Assembly: GCA_009602725.1 (NCBI GenBank)
Contig: WELB01000018.1
Coordinates: forward strand, 366,988-430,987
Origin: Spirogloea muscicola
Taxonomy: Eukaryota > Streptophyta > Zygnematophyceae > Spirogloeales > Spirogloeaceae
Length of the DNA: 64,000 nucleotides
Direction: 5' to 3'
A model generated the notes under the pieces. The model was not told the DNA's origin. It did not search any database and saw only the letters and a program-made list of their open reading frames with translations. A program made the translations under genes and the position numbers. Shown in pieces: positions 9,362 through 21,101 of this stretch (position 1 is its first letter; each line of letters begins with the position of its first letter).

Positions 9362-12014
9362 ATGGCGGCCCGCGGCGGCGGCGGCNATCAGATCTTCATG
9401 CACCTCTGTATCGCTCAAGGAGACCTACTTGCACATCTGAGCATGAAATGTTGCACAAAGTCCCAGACACTTTTTGCCAGTGGTATATAAGATGCTCTTG
9501 AAGCATGCAAGGAAAGTGATCGCAGGATACATGAAGTATAGTCTCATGCTGTTGGCGCCTTTCGGCCCTTTCGGACCTTGTAATTCCCTCTGGGCTGGCC
9601 TCTCTCAGCCATTGCCATAAATAAATTGGAAGTGCTATTCCCTTTTTCCTAAGGCTCCTAGCCGTTGCGAGATTCGAAGCTACATCCGCTTACAGCCCAT
9701 TGACGCCGCCGCAGCCGCCGTCGCCGCCGCCATGGACGCCGCGGCCGCCGCCGGCCCCGCCGCCGCCGCCAGCGGCCGCAACTTCGCGGGGCACGACCTC
9801 AACGTGCCGTACCACGCCGGCGCCGGCGCCATCGCTGCGGTCAGCGGGGCAGCCCTTTCTCAGCGACCGCAGTGACCATTGACGCCATGCGCTGAGTCGC
9901 CGACGCCATGGCTCGCGGCGCCCTGCGGCAGTCCGCCATTGGCAATGCGCAATTTTTGCAGGCTGCTGGGTGGTCGAGTGCCGCTCTCTCAGATGGGTTG
10001 TCGCCGCTTTCCTGGCCTTGGCCTCAGCTGGGCGGTGGCGGCGGTGGCGGAGGCGGCGCCGGCGGCGCCGGCGGCGTCAAGCGGGAGCCGGTAGTGTATC
10101 AGTACGCGCTCGACGACGACGACGACGTCGACGACGGCCGGCGCGCAGCCGTGAAGCGCGATGGCCGCCCGGAGCCTTTCATGGTGAGGGGCGCCTGCCC
10201 GCCTCGCCGGCTCGCAGCACCATGTCACTGCCGCTGTCGCTGCTCTGCCAGCAGGAGCATGGCGCGGCCCGTCGTGGCCCCGTCCATGACTCTGTGTTCG
10301 CCTTGCTGCGTCTGCAGCGGCCGGCCAGTTGGGCCACACAGTCTGGGGGGCGAGAAGGTACTCCCTCAGCAAAGACGGGGTCACAGACTTCCATGTGCTT
10401 TCTGTCTCTCTCTGTGTCCTGTGGCAATGCCGATTGCACGTCACTGCTTTGCTGGCGGGGTGTGCTCCTGCAGTCGTCTGAAGCCTCTTGGCTGGTTGGG
10501 CGGCTCGGCAGGTCACAGAGTGACGACAGATTGCGGCGCGGCGGCGACTGCGGCCAACGGGGTCACGCAGGTGGGTGCCGTCCACAAGAGCTGCACACAG
10601 CAGTCCGTTGTTGTGATGAGCTCGCCTCAGCGGGTCCATTCAAGTCCGCAAAAGCAGAAAGGGATTGCATGAAAATGTGCAACTTTCAGTAAATAATCGA
10701 AGCTGGGAACCTTCTCTTTGGCACATCCTAGTCTTTGTGCCATGAAACGCGGCTGTTAGCTTGTGTACCTATTGTTGAGGTGATTGTTGTGAAGCTGAAT
10801 ACTGCTCATTAAAACTCAAGGGCTCTGCTTGGTGGTCTGCTCCTGGCCTCAGGATCTTCTCGACTCAGCGAAGCGCAAGCGAAAGAGGGAGGGTGGGGAG
10901 GCAGCACCATCTCAGGCCGCTGCCACTGCCAACCTCTCGCGGCCCGGCTGGCAGGCGCTAGGCCAGTTGGCGTCCACCACTACAGACATCATGCGCATCA
11001 ATGGCGGCACTTCCGACGAGCCACCGGTGGACGAAGAGTATGACGAGGTACTAGGACGCTCTTTTGCTCAGCATGGACAACACTGGACTTTTGCTTTATG
11101 TTGCTTGTAACCAGACTTAATAAAAGCTTGGTCAATTATTTGACTATATTGATCATCTCATCAAAGTCCGCCGGGGTGTTTCTGACAGGGACCCGATGAG
11201 GACTACAACGAGCCCGAACCAGAAGAAAGTATGCACGTGCACAGCCATTCTCTCAATTTGCCAAAAAGCTCATAACTGGAACTACGGCAGGGTGAGGTGC
11301 AAAGAAAGCTGATTGCCGTATATCTCCCTTGCTGAGACTACCACTTTGGGCCTGGTCTCTGCAGACGCTCCTGAAGAAGTAGCAGTTGCCGCAGACGGCG
11401 GCAGCAGCGGAGTAGTTGAGGCGTCTGACGACTCGGAGCCGCCGCTAGGGGAGGATGACGACGAGGACGACCTGGAGGATGGGCCAGAGGGCGAGGAGGA
11501 GCCGACAACTGACCACCTGGTTTTGGCGCAATTTGACAAGGTCCGCATGGTCAATGCCTTGCATGCTGGCCAAGAGTAGCACCAGGCAATCTGGATAATC
11601 AACTTGAGCAACTAGTGGAGCTGACTTGGTGCTGCAATGCACAGGTGTCAAGAGCCAAAAATAAGTGGAGATGCACCCTCAAGGACGGCGTCATGAACCT
11701 CAATGGCAAAGATATCTTGTTTGTCAAGGTAAGAGGCAAGGCCCTTATTGTGCATATCATTGTACGTCATAGGTGCTGCCACTGCGATGAGTAGCCAATG
11801 AAGGCATGTGGGCACTGTAGTGTGCCGCATTGGCACAAAAGAAGCTAGGTAGCCAAGCACCAGATGCCTACAGGATCTGCACAGGATCTGCGAGTACCTG
11901 TCAGTGCCACTTGCAGGTCCGGCACAGTATGTGACGATCTATACCACATCACATTCGGGCTGGTCTCTTATGTTGAGCACTACTCTTCAGGCCCAGGGAG
12001 AATTCGAGTTTTGA
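9362..12014 (+). CDS. TFIIA large subunit (TFIIA-L), intact copy with gap in exon 1
   Basis: General transcription factor IIA alpha/beta precursor, which stabilises TBP on the TATA box. Exon 1 starts MAARGGGG (9362) and runs into the single N at 9386, so the N-terminal helical domain is not seen. Later exons: about 9704-9838 (PIDAAAA...HDLNVPYHAGAGAIAA), 10030-10182 (LGGGG...VVYQYALDDDDD...RPEPFM), one or two uncertain Ala/Ser-rich exons, 10851-11047 (KRKREGGEAAPSQAA...EEYDE), a 40-nt exon at 11189 (GPDEDYNEPEPEE), the acidic exon ending DHLVLAQFDK, the core VSRAKNKWRCTLKDGVMNLN then GKDILFVK, and the last exon AQGEFEF-stop at 11991-12014. The C-terminal half is colinear with plant TFIIA-L, phases agree across the last five exons, and the family is secure. 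The 5' part is inferred from position. Confidence 0.85.
9386..9386. other. Single ambiguous base (N) at a duplication edge
   Basis: The lone N directly separates the MAARGGGG exon from the sequence homologous to 5352 onward. It may stand for an unresolved gap of any length that removed the rest of TFIIA exon 1. It may also mark a misjoin. Confidence 0.8.
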
Positions 12015-13089
12015 GCAGCCTGGTGGCGAGCAAGCAAGTGCATCTCCTCTCACCGGCACAACATTCTTTAGGCCTCTGCTGGCCACACTGCACATTTGTT
12101 GGCCACCTGAACCTCTTCCGGCCTTCTCTCCACCCGCTGTTGGCCCTTCTAGCCTTCCCGTGTTCCTCCTGGACTACCAGCTCTGCTGCGGCACCGGCCC
12201 AGCAGCGTCAGGAGCTTGTGGTGATCACCTTGAAGGGCGCATTGCTCAGACAACAGGCTGCAATTGAGATTTCTTGTGTTCACAGAGTGCCTCTGGCTAT
12301 ATCGCTGCACTTGAGATTTCTTTGTTCACAGAGTGCCTCTAGCTATATCGCTTTCTGGTAGTATTGAGACAACAGCCAGAGGCCTCGCTGGCTGTGGCCT
12401 GCCAGGCCTCCGGGCGACTCTGCAATGATCTGTGGACCAATGAGTGATCCACATAAATTTTATCAAAATTGCTACGCACCTCCTTATGGGCCGGCCCATC
12501 GAGCTGCCATTGCCCAATGATGCCGTGGCTCGTCAGAGTGGGCGTCCGTCCTATAAACAACGCCGAGTTTGGCGTGGTTCTGCCTGCACGCCAGCCTGTG
12601 TCGCTTGATCCCACAACTGCGAGGTGTTATCCCAGTAGTTGCTGCTGGACATGCCCTGCCATCCTGCAAAAGTGTCAATGTGAGCAGGGGGAGAGAGTGC
12701 GGGGTTGGGGTGTGAGGGGGGGCGCCTGCAGCAATACAGAGACTCCTGGCAGCCAGACGCCGTCCAGCGAATGTCCTTGGCCATAGCCGCCAGGCTCGCA
12801 GTCTCCTGTAGTGAAGTGCACCGTCCGTGTCAAGAGATTGCAAATTTCAAAGTTGGGGTGTGATACCTCATGGTCAGGTCCTGCTGAAATCTCTGGGCAG
12901 CTACTGCGCTTCTGCTCCTCGCGGCTGGACTCCTGAGCTAGGACTTGAGATATTCCTCGGGCCGGCTGCTCCTCCTCTTGCCGGGCTGCTTGGGTCCTGC
13001 ACACTGGCAGGGCCAGCGCTCGAGGCCAGCAGCACGGGCTTGTGCCATGTTCGCAGGCAAGCCGAGGGCTTGTGGGAGGTCCTCAAGTG
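9387..13089. repeat. Segmental duplication, right copy
   Basis: Counterpart of 5352-9018. Homology ends at CCTCAAGTG (13089), seven bases inside the 3' end of the lysine-rich ORF on the minus strand. It includes a private tandem duplication of about 48 bp at 12262-12355 (TTCACAGAGTGCCTCTGGCT twice) that the left copy lacks. Confidence 0.85.
12015..13082. other. Region between convergent TFIIA and the lysine-rich gene, no confident gene
   Basis: Lies between the TFIIA stop and the stop codon of the minus-strand gene at 13083. Minus-strand open stretches such as 12339-12614 and 12675-13004 resemble those in the left copy but shift frame between copies, so I do not call a gene. It may hold 3' UTRs of both neighbours. 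Confidence 0.4.
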
Positions 13090-13724
13090 CGCTTCTGCTT
13101 GGGTCTTTCTGCTGCGAAGCCGTTAGACTTTGGGCCTTCCTTCTTTTGCTTACTCCGCTTCTGCTTCTCCTTCTCCACTTTCACTGTCAGTGCGGCAGGT
13201 GTGCTGCCTGCTGTTGATTGCCCTGGCAGCTGCCGCACCTCAGGCGACCTCTTCTCCCACTCCTCCGACCTCTTTGGCCGCTTCTTCCCTTTCACCTTGA
13301 CGTCTGCCGTCGTGGGCAGCCCCTCCTTCCCATGTCCTTCCCGTCCCTCAGGTCCGTTCGCGGCTGCAGCCTCCAGCTCCTGACTTCTGCGCTTCTTCAC
13401 CTTCTCCCGCGGCACTGCTGGTGGGTCTGCCCTCTCCGCCCTCTTCTTGCTCTTGCTCTTACTCGCCGCCGACGCCACTGGCTCCTCCAACGCCTTAGCA
13501 AGCGGCATTGCGGCGCCGCAAACGCCACTGTCGCCGCCGCTGGCGACGGCGCGCATGGCCGCGGACATGGTGGCGAGGTGGGCGCGCACGCCGGCGGCCT
13601 CCAGCAGCGCGGCGTCCGCGCGCGCCAGGAAGGCGGCGAGGTAGTCCGCGGCGTCGGCGAAGGTGCAGTCGCGGCGCGCCAGCACGGCCCCGCGCACGCG
13701 GAAGCTCTGCGCCATGGCGTCCAC
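13083..13724 (-). CDS. Lysine-rich protein of unknown function, 213 aa, single exon
   Basis: One open frame from MDAMAQSFRVRG to ERPKQKRT-stop. Residues 1 to about 75 form an Ala-rich, probably helical domain (FADAADYLAAFLARADAALL, then AGVRAHLATMSAAMRAVA). The rest is basic and low in complexity, with repeated KKR/KRSK patches typical of nuclear or nucleolar proteins (VKGKKRPKRSEEWEKRSPEV; KEKQKRSKQKKEG). It is divergent from SEC10 with about 200 bp between start codons. Telo-box-like repeats in that gap fit a nuclear or ribosome-biogenesis protein, but that is inference. I do not recognise the family. Confidence 0.7.
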   Translation of the reverse strand: MDAMAQSFRVRGAVLARRDCTFADAADYLAAFLARADAALLEAAGVRAHLATMSAAMRAVASGGDSGVCGAAMPLAKALEEPVASAASKSKSKKRAERADPPAVPREKVKKRRSQELEAAAANGPEGREGHGKEGLPTTADVKVKGKKRPKRSEEWEKRSPEVRQLPGQSTAGSTPAALTVKVEKEKQKRSKQKKEGPKSNGFAAERPKQKRT

Positions 13725-13927
13725 AGCTGTGCCGGCGCGCCACTGGGGTCCCGCGGCTCGAACCCTGAACCCCTGAAATGATAAGTGGCCCTGGCAAACA
13801 GTAACGCAGTAAGTGACTATGGCTAATTTAACCTAACCCTCCCTAACCTAACCTGACCCGAAAGCCCACCACCTCGCCCTCGGACCGCGCGGAGCGGCGG
13901 GGAACGCGGCGGGGAGGGCGGCGCACG
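13725..13927. promoter_or_regulatory. Bidirectional promoter with telo-box-like repeats
   Basis: The 203 bp between the divergent start codons of the lysine-rich gene and SEC10 contain a cluster at about 13828-13858 (ACCTAACCCTCCCTAACCTA). It resembles the plant telo-box AAACCCTA, a promoter element of ribosomal-protein and cell-cycle genes. No TATA box is evident. Confidence 0.5.
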
Positions 13928-16900
13928 ATGCGCGACTTCCTGCACGCGCAGCAGCCGCCGCCGCCGCCGCGCGGCCGCGTCGCCNNNNNNNNNNNNNNNN
14001 NNNNNNNNNNNNNNNNNNNNNNNNNNNNNNNNNNNNNNNNNNNNNNNNNNNNNNNNNNNNNNNNNNNNNNNNNNNNNNNNNNNNNNNNNNNNNNNNNNNN
14101 NNNNNNNNNNNNNNNNNNNNNNNNNNNNNNNNNNNNNNNNNNNNNNNNNNNNNNNNNNNNNNNNNNNNNNNNNNNNGGCGGCGGCGGCGCCGCCGGCGGC
14201 TGGGCCGGCCCGCCGGGCCCGTCCTTCGCCGAGGTCGAGCGCCTGCTCCCCGTCTTCAGGGACGTCCGGCGCGACTTGCTGCGCATCGGCGAGCAGGTGA
14301 GAGCCGCGTCAGCCTCAGAGGGACCAGTCCTGGTCGTGGCGAGTGAACGAACGTCGCCGGCCCACTATTCGGGCCGAGCAGGCCGGTAGTGGCCTGCAGC
14401 AGACGGCGGCCGCAGCGGCGGCACACAATGCCGGCGTCGTAACCAGACGGCCGAAGGGCTTTCCAGTCTACACAAACCACAACCGCATCTGGCCATCCGT
14501 CGCCCTCAAAACCTAGAATGCGACAGACAGGAGCACTGGGGTCCGCGGGGCCGAATGTGAGCGCCGACTGATGCCTGAGCGCTTGACCTGTTGGCCTGCT
14601 GTCGAGGCGACGCGCGGGGCGCCTCTCCACCAGAAGTTGGGTGGCAGGTCTTGCGCAGAGTGACGCTCACGGCTGGCGACGCGGCACATGGCACATGCAG
14701 GTGGACCACAGCCTGTCGAAGCTGCAGAGCGAGGTGTCGGCGCAGGACTACGAGCACAAGAAGACGCTGACTGAGGTGCCCGTCCACGCTTTGTCGCGCC
14801 CTTTGCCAGACTCCCGGCGTGTTTGCTGCTATGCCCACTCTTCATCTCCAATTCTTTACTGGCAGTACGTGGATTTGTGAGAATGTGTGCAGCTCGAAAA
14901 GGGCGTGGACGTCCTCTTTCACAGCTTTGGACGCCTGGACACGCGCATCTCTGGGGTCAGCCAAACAGCTGCCCGCATTGGGGATCACTTGCAGGTGCAA
15001 TGCTGTACCGTATGATGTGCAACAAGTCTCCAAACAAGGGAATGCTAGTCATTTGCTCAAGAATGAGCTCGGCCTGCAGAGGTATTTCAAGCAAGAAGTG
15101 CTTGCGTGCAAGGAGCCTGCACTGAGGCTTGACAAGCAGATTGCTAAAGTATGGGTCTGAATCGATGTTCCAGAGTGCTGATTCTGAGAGGGAGGCAGCA
15201 TGCCAGCTGATAGAGTCCATCAAGGTACGCCACTGGTGTGACTGGCACTTCTCTTCGAGCAGGGAGCTTCCTCTTCAGTGGCAGCTCGCACGCAGATCAC
15301 AATGTGTTATTCTGCTCCTGCCCTGTCGGCGACCTCTGCTTTGATATTGCCACTAGGATGCCATTCTTCTGCATGACTTGCGTACCAATAATTCCTGCAC
15401 ACGCTACACTTGGCACTGCGCTTTGTCTCAGTATCTCATGGACTTCAACAACAGCCCTGGCGACCTCCTCCGGCTGGCCCCAGTATTTTCTGACGACAAG
15501 CGAGTTGCAGAGGCGGCAGCACTTGCTCAAAAACTCAGTACTTCGCCATGCGCCTCCAGCCCTTGGACTGGTGCATGTCATATCAGCTGCCTTTTCTCAA
15601 GCTGCAGCTTTGGGATGCACACTTAGATTGGGTGTCATTCTTCATCCAGGATCTTTTGCCGAAGAGGATTCAACAAGTCTACGGCTGGCTGGGGAAGGGC
15701 GAGTGAAAGGTGTTGCAGTCGCCAGCCCAGGCTTGGAAGTTGCAGTTGGAAACTTGCAGGACTACTGCAACGGTAAGCTATGTTGCTAGTCGATGTGGTC
15801 TGTACCGTGTCTGACAAGATTCTTTTCTTGCAAGAAGGGTCCTGCTTGCATCCCCTTGCACTCCTGAATTAGCAATCACAGTCAGTGTCAAGAGGCTCAT
15901 GATAAGTATTCACGGCAACCTGCAGAGTTGGAGAACCGGTTGCTTGCGAAGTTTGATGCTGCCTCACAGAGGCGGGAATTGGCCACAATGGCACAGTGTG
16001 CCAAGATCCTAAATCAGGTCGGCCAGCTGTCTCTGACATGAGCAGGCATCATGGAGAAGTGCTCATAGTGTCTGCTATGGCGAATTCATTCACCTTGCAC
16101 TCACTGTGCACACTGCAATGCAGCTCACTTTGGGTGCAACAGCGTCCAGGTTCACTGGGTTTTGAGTTAAGATTTACTTGCATTCTTTCTGAAGTGCAGT
16201 TCAATAGAGGAACCAGTGCTATGCATAGATATGTAGCTTCCAGGCCGATGTTCATGGACTTTGACATCGTCAACAGTGACTATCGAATGGCCATTGGAGA
16301 TACAGTAGGAGCGGCAAATGCTGGCTTTCACAATCCTGCCAGGGGCTTGTCAACCTTGTACAAAGAGATTGTAGGTGAGCAGAAATATTGGGTCATCTTG
16401 ACCACAGAAGTTGGTGAAGAGGTGTTCAGGACAGGGTTCCTTGTTTGGGTTTCCTTGTACTCCATTTTGTTAGTAGGATAACTCATAAGCTCTCAAAGCT
16501 TCTGATGTTTGTGCAGATACGGTGAAAAAGGAAGCAACTACAGTTGCTGCAGTATTCCCATCACCAGATATTGTCATGTCCCTGCTCGTCTCACGTATTC
16601 TGGAGCAGAGAATATACAATGTCTTGGACAAAATGCTCCCTGACTACCAACAGCAGGAGGCGGAGAGCTTTGATTTCCTGACAGTGAGTACCAAAGCTAG
16701 TGCCCTTGCTGTGAATCCATTGAGTGGCACTGAGGAGGATCTCATGCATTGAGTTAGTGCGGTGGTCAAGAAGCAATACGTCACATGCATTTTGAACGTC
16801 TACTTGATGGGGTTTGGTTAGATTGGAATGAGTTGCAATGGGTTGGGCTGGATTGTATTGGATTTCATTACCTTCACGTAGAGTGGTTCGTACTGAGTAG

Positions 16901-19900
16901 TGTTACTGAATGTGTCACGCTGTCGGTACGACGGGTAGAAAATGTTGTGGCGAGCAACAGCATGCAAGCTCCCTGGCATGACTGGTGTTATGTTGTATTT
17001 CTGTTATGCAGTACCTGCGAACACTTGCAGCTGCTTATGAGAGGACTCAGGAGTTGGCTAGGGAGCTGAACAGCCTTGGATGCGGCGAGCTGGACGTAGA
17101 AGGTCCTTACTTGCGTGCCCTCATGATTTGATTTTGTGGTACATTGGTAGAAAGTAGATAACTGACATGGCCAAGGGAGGCTCTCGTTCGACATGTGAAG
17201 GTCTTGCCGAGTCCTTATTCTCAAGCCACCTGAAGACCTATCATCAACGAGAACTCAACTCCTTGCAGCAGCTGTTTGATTTGAAGGTATGAGGCCATGT
17301 ACTACCTTATTGCCGACCAGGCTGTCATGAACGTGCCAGCATGTATTCACTTTGTAAGCAGTAGTCAATATTGCACAAGGGTTTGATTGGACCACTAGTT
17401 GACGTTGTTGTAAGGTCCTCTTGTACAATCGTGCTACTGTGAAAGCAGAACATGGAACTGAAGGCCGAAGCGCTGCACGGCGGAAGCCTGATCAGGGGAG
17501 CCAGGGCAAGGGGCGGCCTAGGCCCTGCGGGCCTGAGCTCGGGAGCGCAGCCCGCTCTGTCGGTGGGAGTTGTGAGCGAGTTTGTGAGGTGGAACGAGGA
17601 GGCTGTTGCAAGGAGCCTACTGCTCATACACGAGGTTGATGCCCCCCCTTAGGGTCATCCAGGCAGGAGCCATGGCAGCACATTGAGCAAGCGCTGTAGT
17701 CTGCTATCACGTTGAAACGTGAAGGCTATCAGCATCACCCACCTTGAGACTTGCCTTGAGGCATGATGCTGGTGACTGTATTTGACCACCAGCCTTACAC
17801 TTATCTGTTTGTACAGCCTACTGCCCTGGCAGACAGTGTAGAGATAGTCTTTGGCACACTCCTTGATCAGGTGAGGACTGCTGCCTTTGCAGTGCTTGGA
17901 TGTACCTCACACTCACTGGACTGCCCTTGTGAAAGTCATAGAATCAGACTGATGCAGCTCCGTGAAGGCATTTGCTGCATGAAGAGTCCTAGCTACCAAC
18001 TATTTTACTGCTTGAATATGGTGTAATGATGTGCAAACTGCGTGGCCTTTCTTGCAGTGAGCCTGGCAGGGGTCTTGCTTCGCCCTGTCTCACTTACTGA
18101 CAGAATGTGGCTTTCCCTCCTCAAGCTTAGGTGAGGGAGTACACTACGGCTGGCCTGCAGGCTGCTGAACAAGAGCTTCACCAAGCAGCAATCCAGAGGG
18201 ACAAGTTTACTCTGGGGACGAGCGTCAGTTGGCGCGTGCAGGCAGCAGCTATTGCCGCGGTAATGCCCGTACTTGCTTGCCACTAAGTGACAATTGAGTG
18301 CTCACTCAGTTCGAGGCAGGAGTACTAATAGTGCACCTTGTCAATGTGCGGCATGTTACCTAGGACTGGCTGGTACTCAACCCAAGTGGGGTTTTCACAG
18401 CTTGAGACACTTGCCTGTCTTGAGCTGAGCATGGGTGTCTTGACAGGCGAGAATGCGCTGCTGATACACGTATTATTTGCAGTGGGTCCCAGGCTCGGAG
18501 GGACTTCATATACTTACTCGTGCTTCCAGTCATATATGACTCTGTTAGTAGCATGACTGATCTGCTCTGTCCATGTTTTGTGTAATAGGCTGAAGGTGCT
18601 GCAGCGGCTGGAGAGAATAGTGTTCGAGCATTCATGATGGCCGTCCACCGAGCCACTACCATCGTGAGCATGGTACAGCAGGTTGGTTGTTCTGCTCTTG
18701 CAACATGTCGTTGAGGGGACCTTGCTTTGCTTTTCGGTCAGTGGTGAATTGTCCTTACAGATTGCTTATGGTCTACTTTGCATACACAACGTTGCTGTGC
18801 ATCATGAAGTCAAAGTCCATGCTTCATCTTTGCATTGATGGCAAATAACTGAAGCTCCCTGAATATTACAGTTCTGTGCAGTACTGCTATTACCACTCTG
18901 ATTACCACTTGCTGAAATAAGTCAGCAAGTGGTAAGTCTCTAATACTACGTCGTCATGGGTTGCATTGACATGTTCTGATAGCATTTACATCCCTCTTTG
19001 CATGATCGTGTTCGTAAAACAGCACTTTACGAACACGATAGCGAGGCATCTCATCGCCAAACCAGGAGCACATGCCACCTGCATTGAAGAGATGGGGCTA
19101 AGCATGGCTGATGCTGAGCAGGGTGCTCTAAGAGGCCTGCAGCTCTGTGTTGATACAATTGTTGCCGAGGTGAAAACTTCAGCCTAGCTCCATGTTCACT
19201 ACAAAAAGTCCATGAGATCAGACTCACGCTGAGCTCATCACAACAAGAGCTAGGAGATGTACACAGTTTTACCCTTCAGAATGTTACACACCTGAATCAT
19301 GAATTCATGGTGCAATTTCTTGACAATTAGCCTCTCAATCTAGGGGGTTTCAGGTGGACAGACTACTACAGACTGAGCAAAAAGTGGCCGAATTCAAACC
19401 CCCTGAGGATGGGAACATACCTGATCATCGTCCCACCAAGGCCTGCTCAGCGTCAGTAGACAAGCCGTGCTGGATTGCTTCTTTTGGTGCAGTGACTTGT
19501 CGGGTTTCTGCATAGCAGAGTTCGGATTGACAAGCTGCTGCTGGTGCTACTACCCGCTTTTTCTGATCTTGTGATGTGATGGATTGTTGTTCCTTGAGCT
19601 CTTTGAGGTATCGACAGATCTCGTTGCTGTGAGAGTCTTGTCATACTTTTGGTGATTGTTGTCTTCTTGTCAATGAAAATCTGGGCTGACAGATGGTCAG
19701 GTCATGTTCCACTGCAGAGTTGTTGCTTACGTGGGGAGAACTTTGGATGTTGGCCAGGGATCACTTGAGGGGCCTAACAAGCTAGCCTTCATGGCAGAAG
19801 TGGTATTGTCATTTTTGGACTTGCCATATCATACCTGGTTTTGTCGTACGTTCATCCAGCAGACGGCCTCCTTCATCAAAGTTTTTGTCGTCCGAGTGAA

Positions 19901-21101
19901 TGTCTGTAGATGAAGCCAGGACTCTCTCTTCGTTGCTAATATCATGATATTGCTGTTTGTTTTCTTAGCTTGTGCATGAAGCTGAGTGTCTCCACCTCTT
20001 TGCCTTCTGTCCTGCATTTCAGGGTGATCGATTACACAAATGTATCATCGCACATATCCAGCGATTTACATTCAGCCCAAGGTACATCTCCTGTCTTGAC
20101 TGTTGACAAGTGGTAAATATGAGCATGCCTGCGCACCTCCAGTAACTGATGATGTCAAGGGTGTGAGAGGATACTGTGCTGCTTGATGAGGATCAATATT
20201 TGCTAGCGATTCCCAACTTCAGATAGGATCTCTGGAAGTGCACTTAACATTGTGCTATGAAAGAGGTTTGCAACTATGGCACATGTATGTCCTATCCTTC
20301 AGCATCAGTGCTTGCTCTTTCTGCAGTGGAGGTTTGAGACTGAAGAGAGATGTGACAGAGTACACGGAGCTTGTGCGGTCATTCAAGGCCCCCCAAATTG
20401 ACGAGAAGTTTGAAACCCTTGGCCAGTACGTACTATTTTCACTTGGTCTTATGTATCTCCATTTATCTCCTTGTGGGCATCTTACCTTGCAAATCACAAT
20501 CAACATATGAAGAATGATCCTTCAAAGGCAAGCACAGTAGGTCTAAGTCCTAACAGGAGCACCTGCTGCTATTTTTGTCCAAGAGTACCCACGTTGATAT
20601 CATCAAGGAGTAGCCACGTAAAGCCTGGCAGACTCTCTGCTTGGTCTGGTTGTGACTACCTACAGCAGATGTCTAGAGTCCTTCCCTTTGCTGCTCTTAG
20701 GTTTGGTGACCAAGCACGTTCTGGTGCTTTACTAATAGATCACATAAGAGTTGCAGGCTCGTGAACTTGTTCATCGTGGCCCCTGAAAGCTTGCCCATGC
20801 TCCTTGAAGGAAGCCGCATCGACCCTAAGGATGCTGCTCGGTAAAAGTTTTAGGAATAGTTAGTGATTCCTTAACGATGATGGCTCTTTTGTTCCCCATA
20901 TATATTTCGCCTCAGGTAATGTCATTGCTGCATATTGTTGGTATTGTATGTCTCAGATTGCAGGAATGTGTTACTTGTCGCCCTTGCTTGCCTCAGCTCT
21001 TTGAGACTACCAATCTTATTTTGTGCAGGTATATGCCACTCAGGGAGGACTACAAAAGTGCCAAAATTGCGAATCTATTTGCAGCCTTAATTGCTGAATA
21101 A
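13928..21101 (+). CDS. SEC10: Exocyst complex component SEC10/EXOC5
   Basis: Subunit of the exocyst, which tethers secretory vesicles at the plasma membrane. Exon 1 (13928-14296) contains a 192-nt N gap and ends FAEVERLLPVFRDVRRDLLR plus IGEQ. Clear exons follow: 14701-14775 (VDHSLSKLQSEVSAQDYEHK), 14893-14994 (HSFGRLDTRISGVSQTAARI), about 15174-15225, 15431-15538 (LMDFNNSPGDLLRLAPVFSD), 15929-16017 (ENRLLAKFDAASQRRELATM), 16200-16374 (RPMFMDFDIVNSDYRMA), 16517-16683 (FPSPDIVMSLLVSRILEQRI), about 17012-17101, 17230-17287, about 17453-17632, 18134-18260, 18589-18680, 19023-19170, 19354-19450, 19712-19800, 20023-20080, 20328-20426, 20757-20840, and a last exon from about 21030 to the stop at 21101 (LREDYKSAKIANLFAALI). 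Order and motifs match the Sec10 core. Some small exon borders are approximate. Confidence 0.9.
13985..14176. other. Assembly gap of 192 N inside SEC10 exon 1
   Basis: The run of N lies between a CCG repeat encoding PPPPPRGRVA and a GGC repeat encoding GGGGAAGG. A GC-rich coding microsatellite is the likely cause. The true length is unknown, but the reading frame continues across it as given. Confidence 0.95.
18902..18935. repeat. Perfect 14-bp inverted repeat, 6-nt loop, in a SEC10 intron
   Basis: TTACCACTTGCTGA, loop AATAAG, TCAGCAAGTGGTAA. The stem is perfect and lies in an intron between SEC10 exons. Confidence 0.85.
19005..19039. repeat. Perfect 14-bp inverted repeat across a SEC10 intron/exon border
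   Basis: ATCGTGTTCGTAAA, loop ACAGCAC, TTTACGAACACGAT. The right arm is coding (exon HFTNTIARH starts at 19023), while the left arm is the intron end. The AG acceptor sits in the loop. Confidence 0.85.

Noticed and set aside
13495-13797. Arg-rich ORFs on both strands over the lysine-rich gene
   Set aside because: Shadows of the 213-codon minus-strand frame in GC-rich sequence.
13828-13858. CCTAACC units as an interstitial telomere
   Set aside because: Only about 30 bp, irregular, and placed between two divergent start codons. A promoter motif is the simpler reading.
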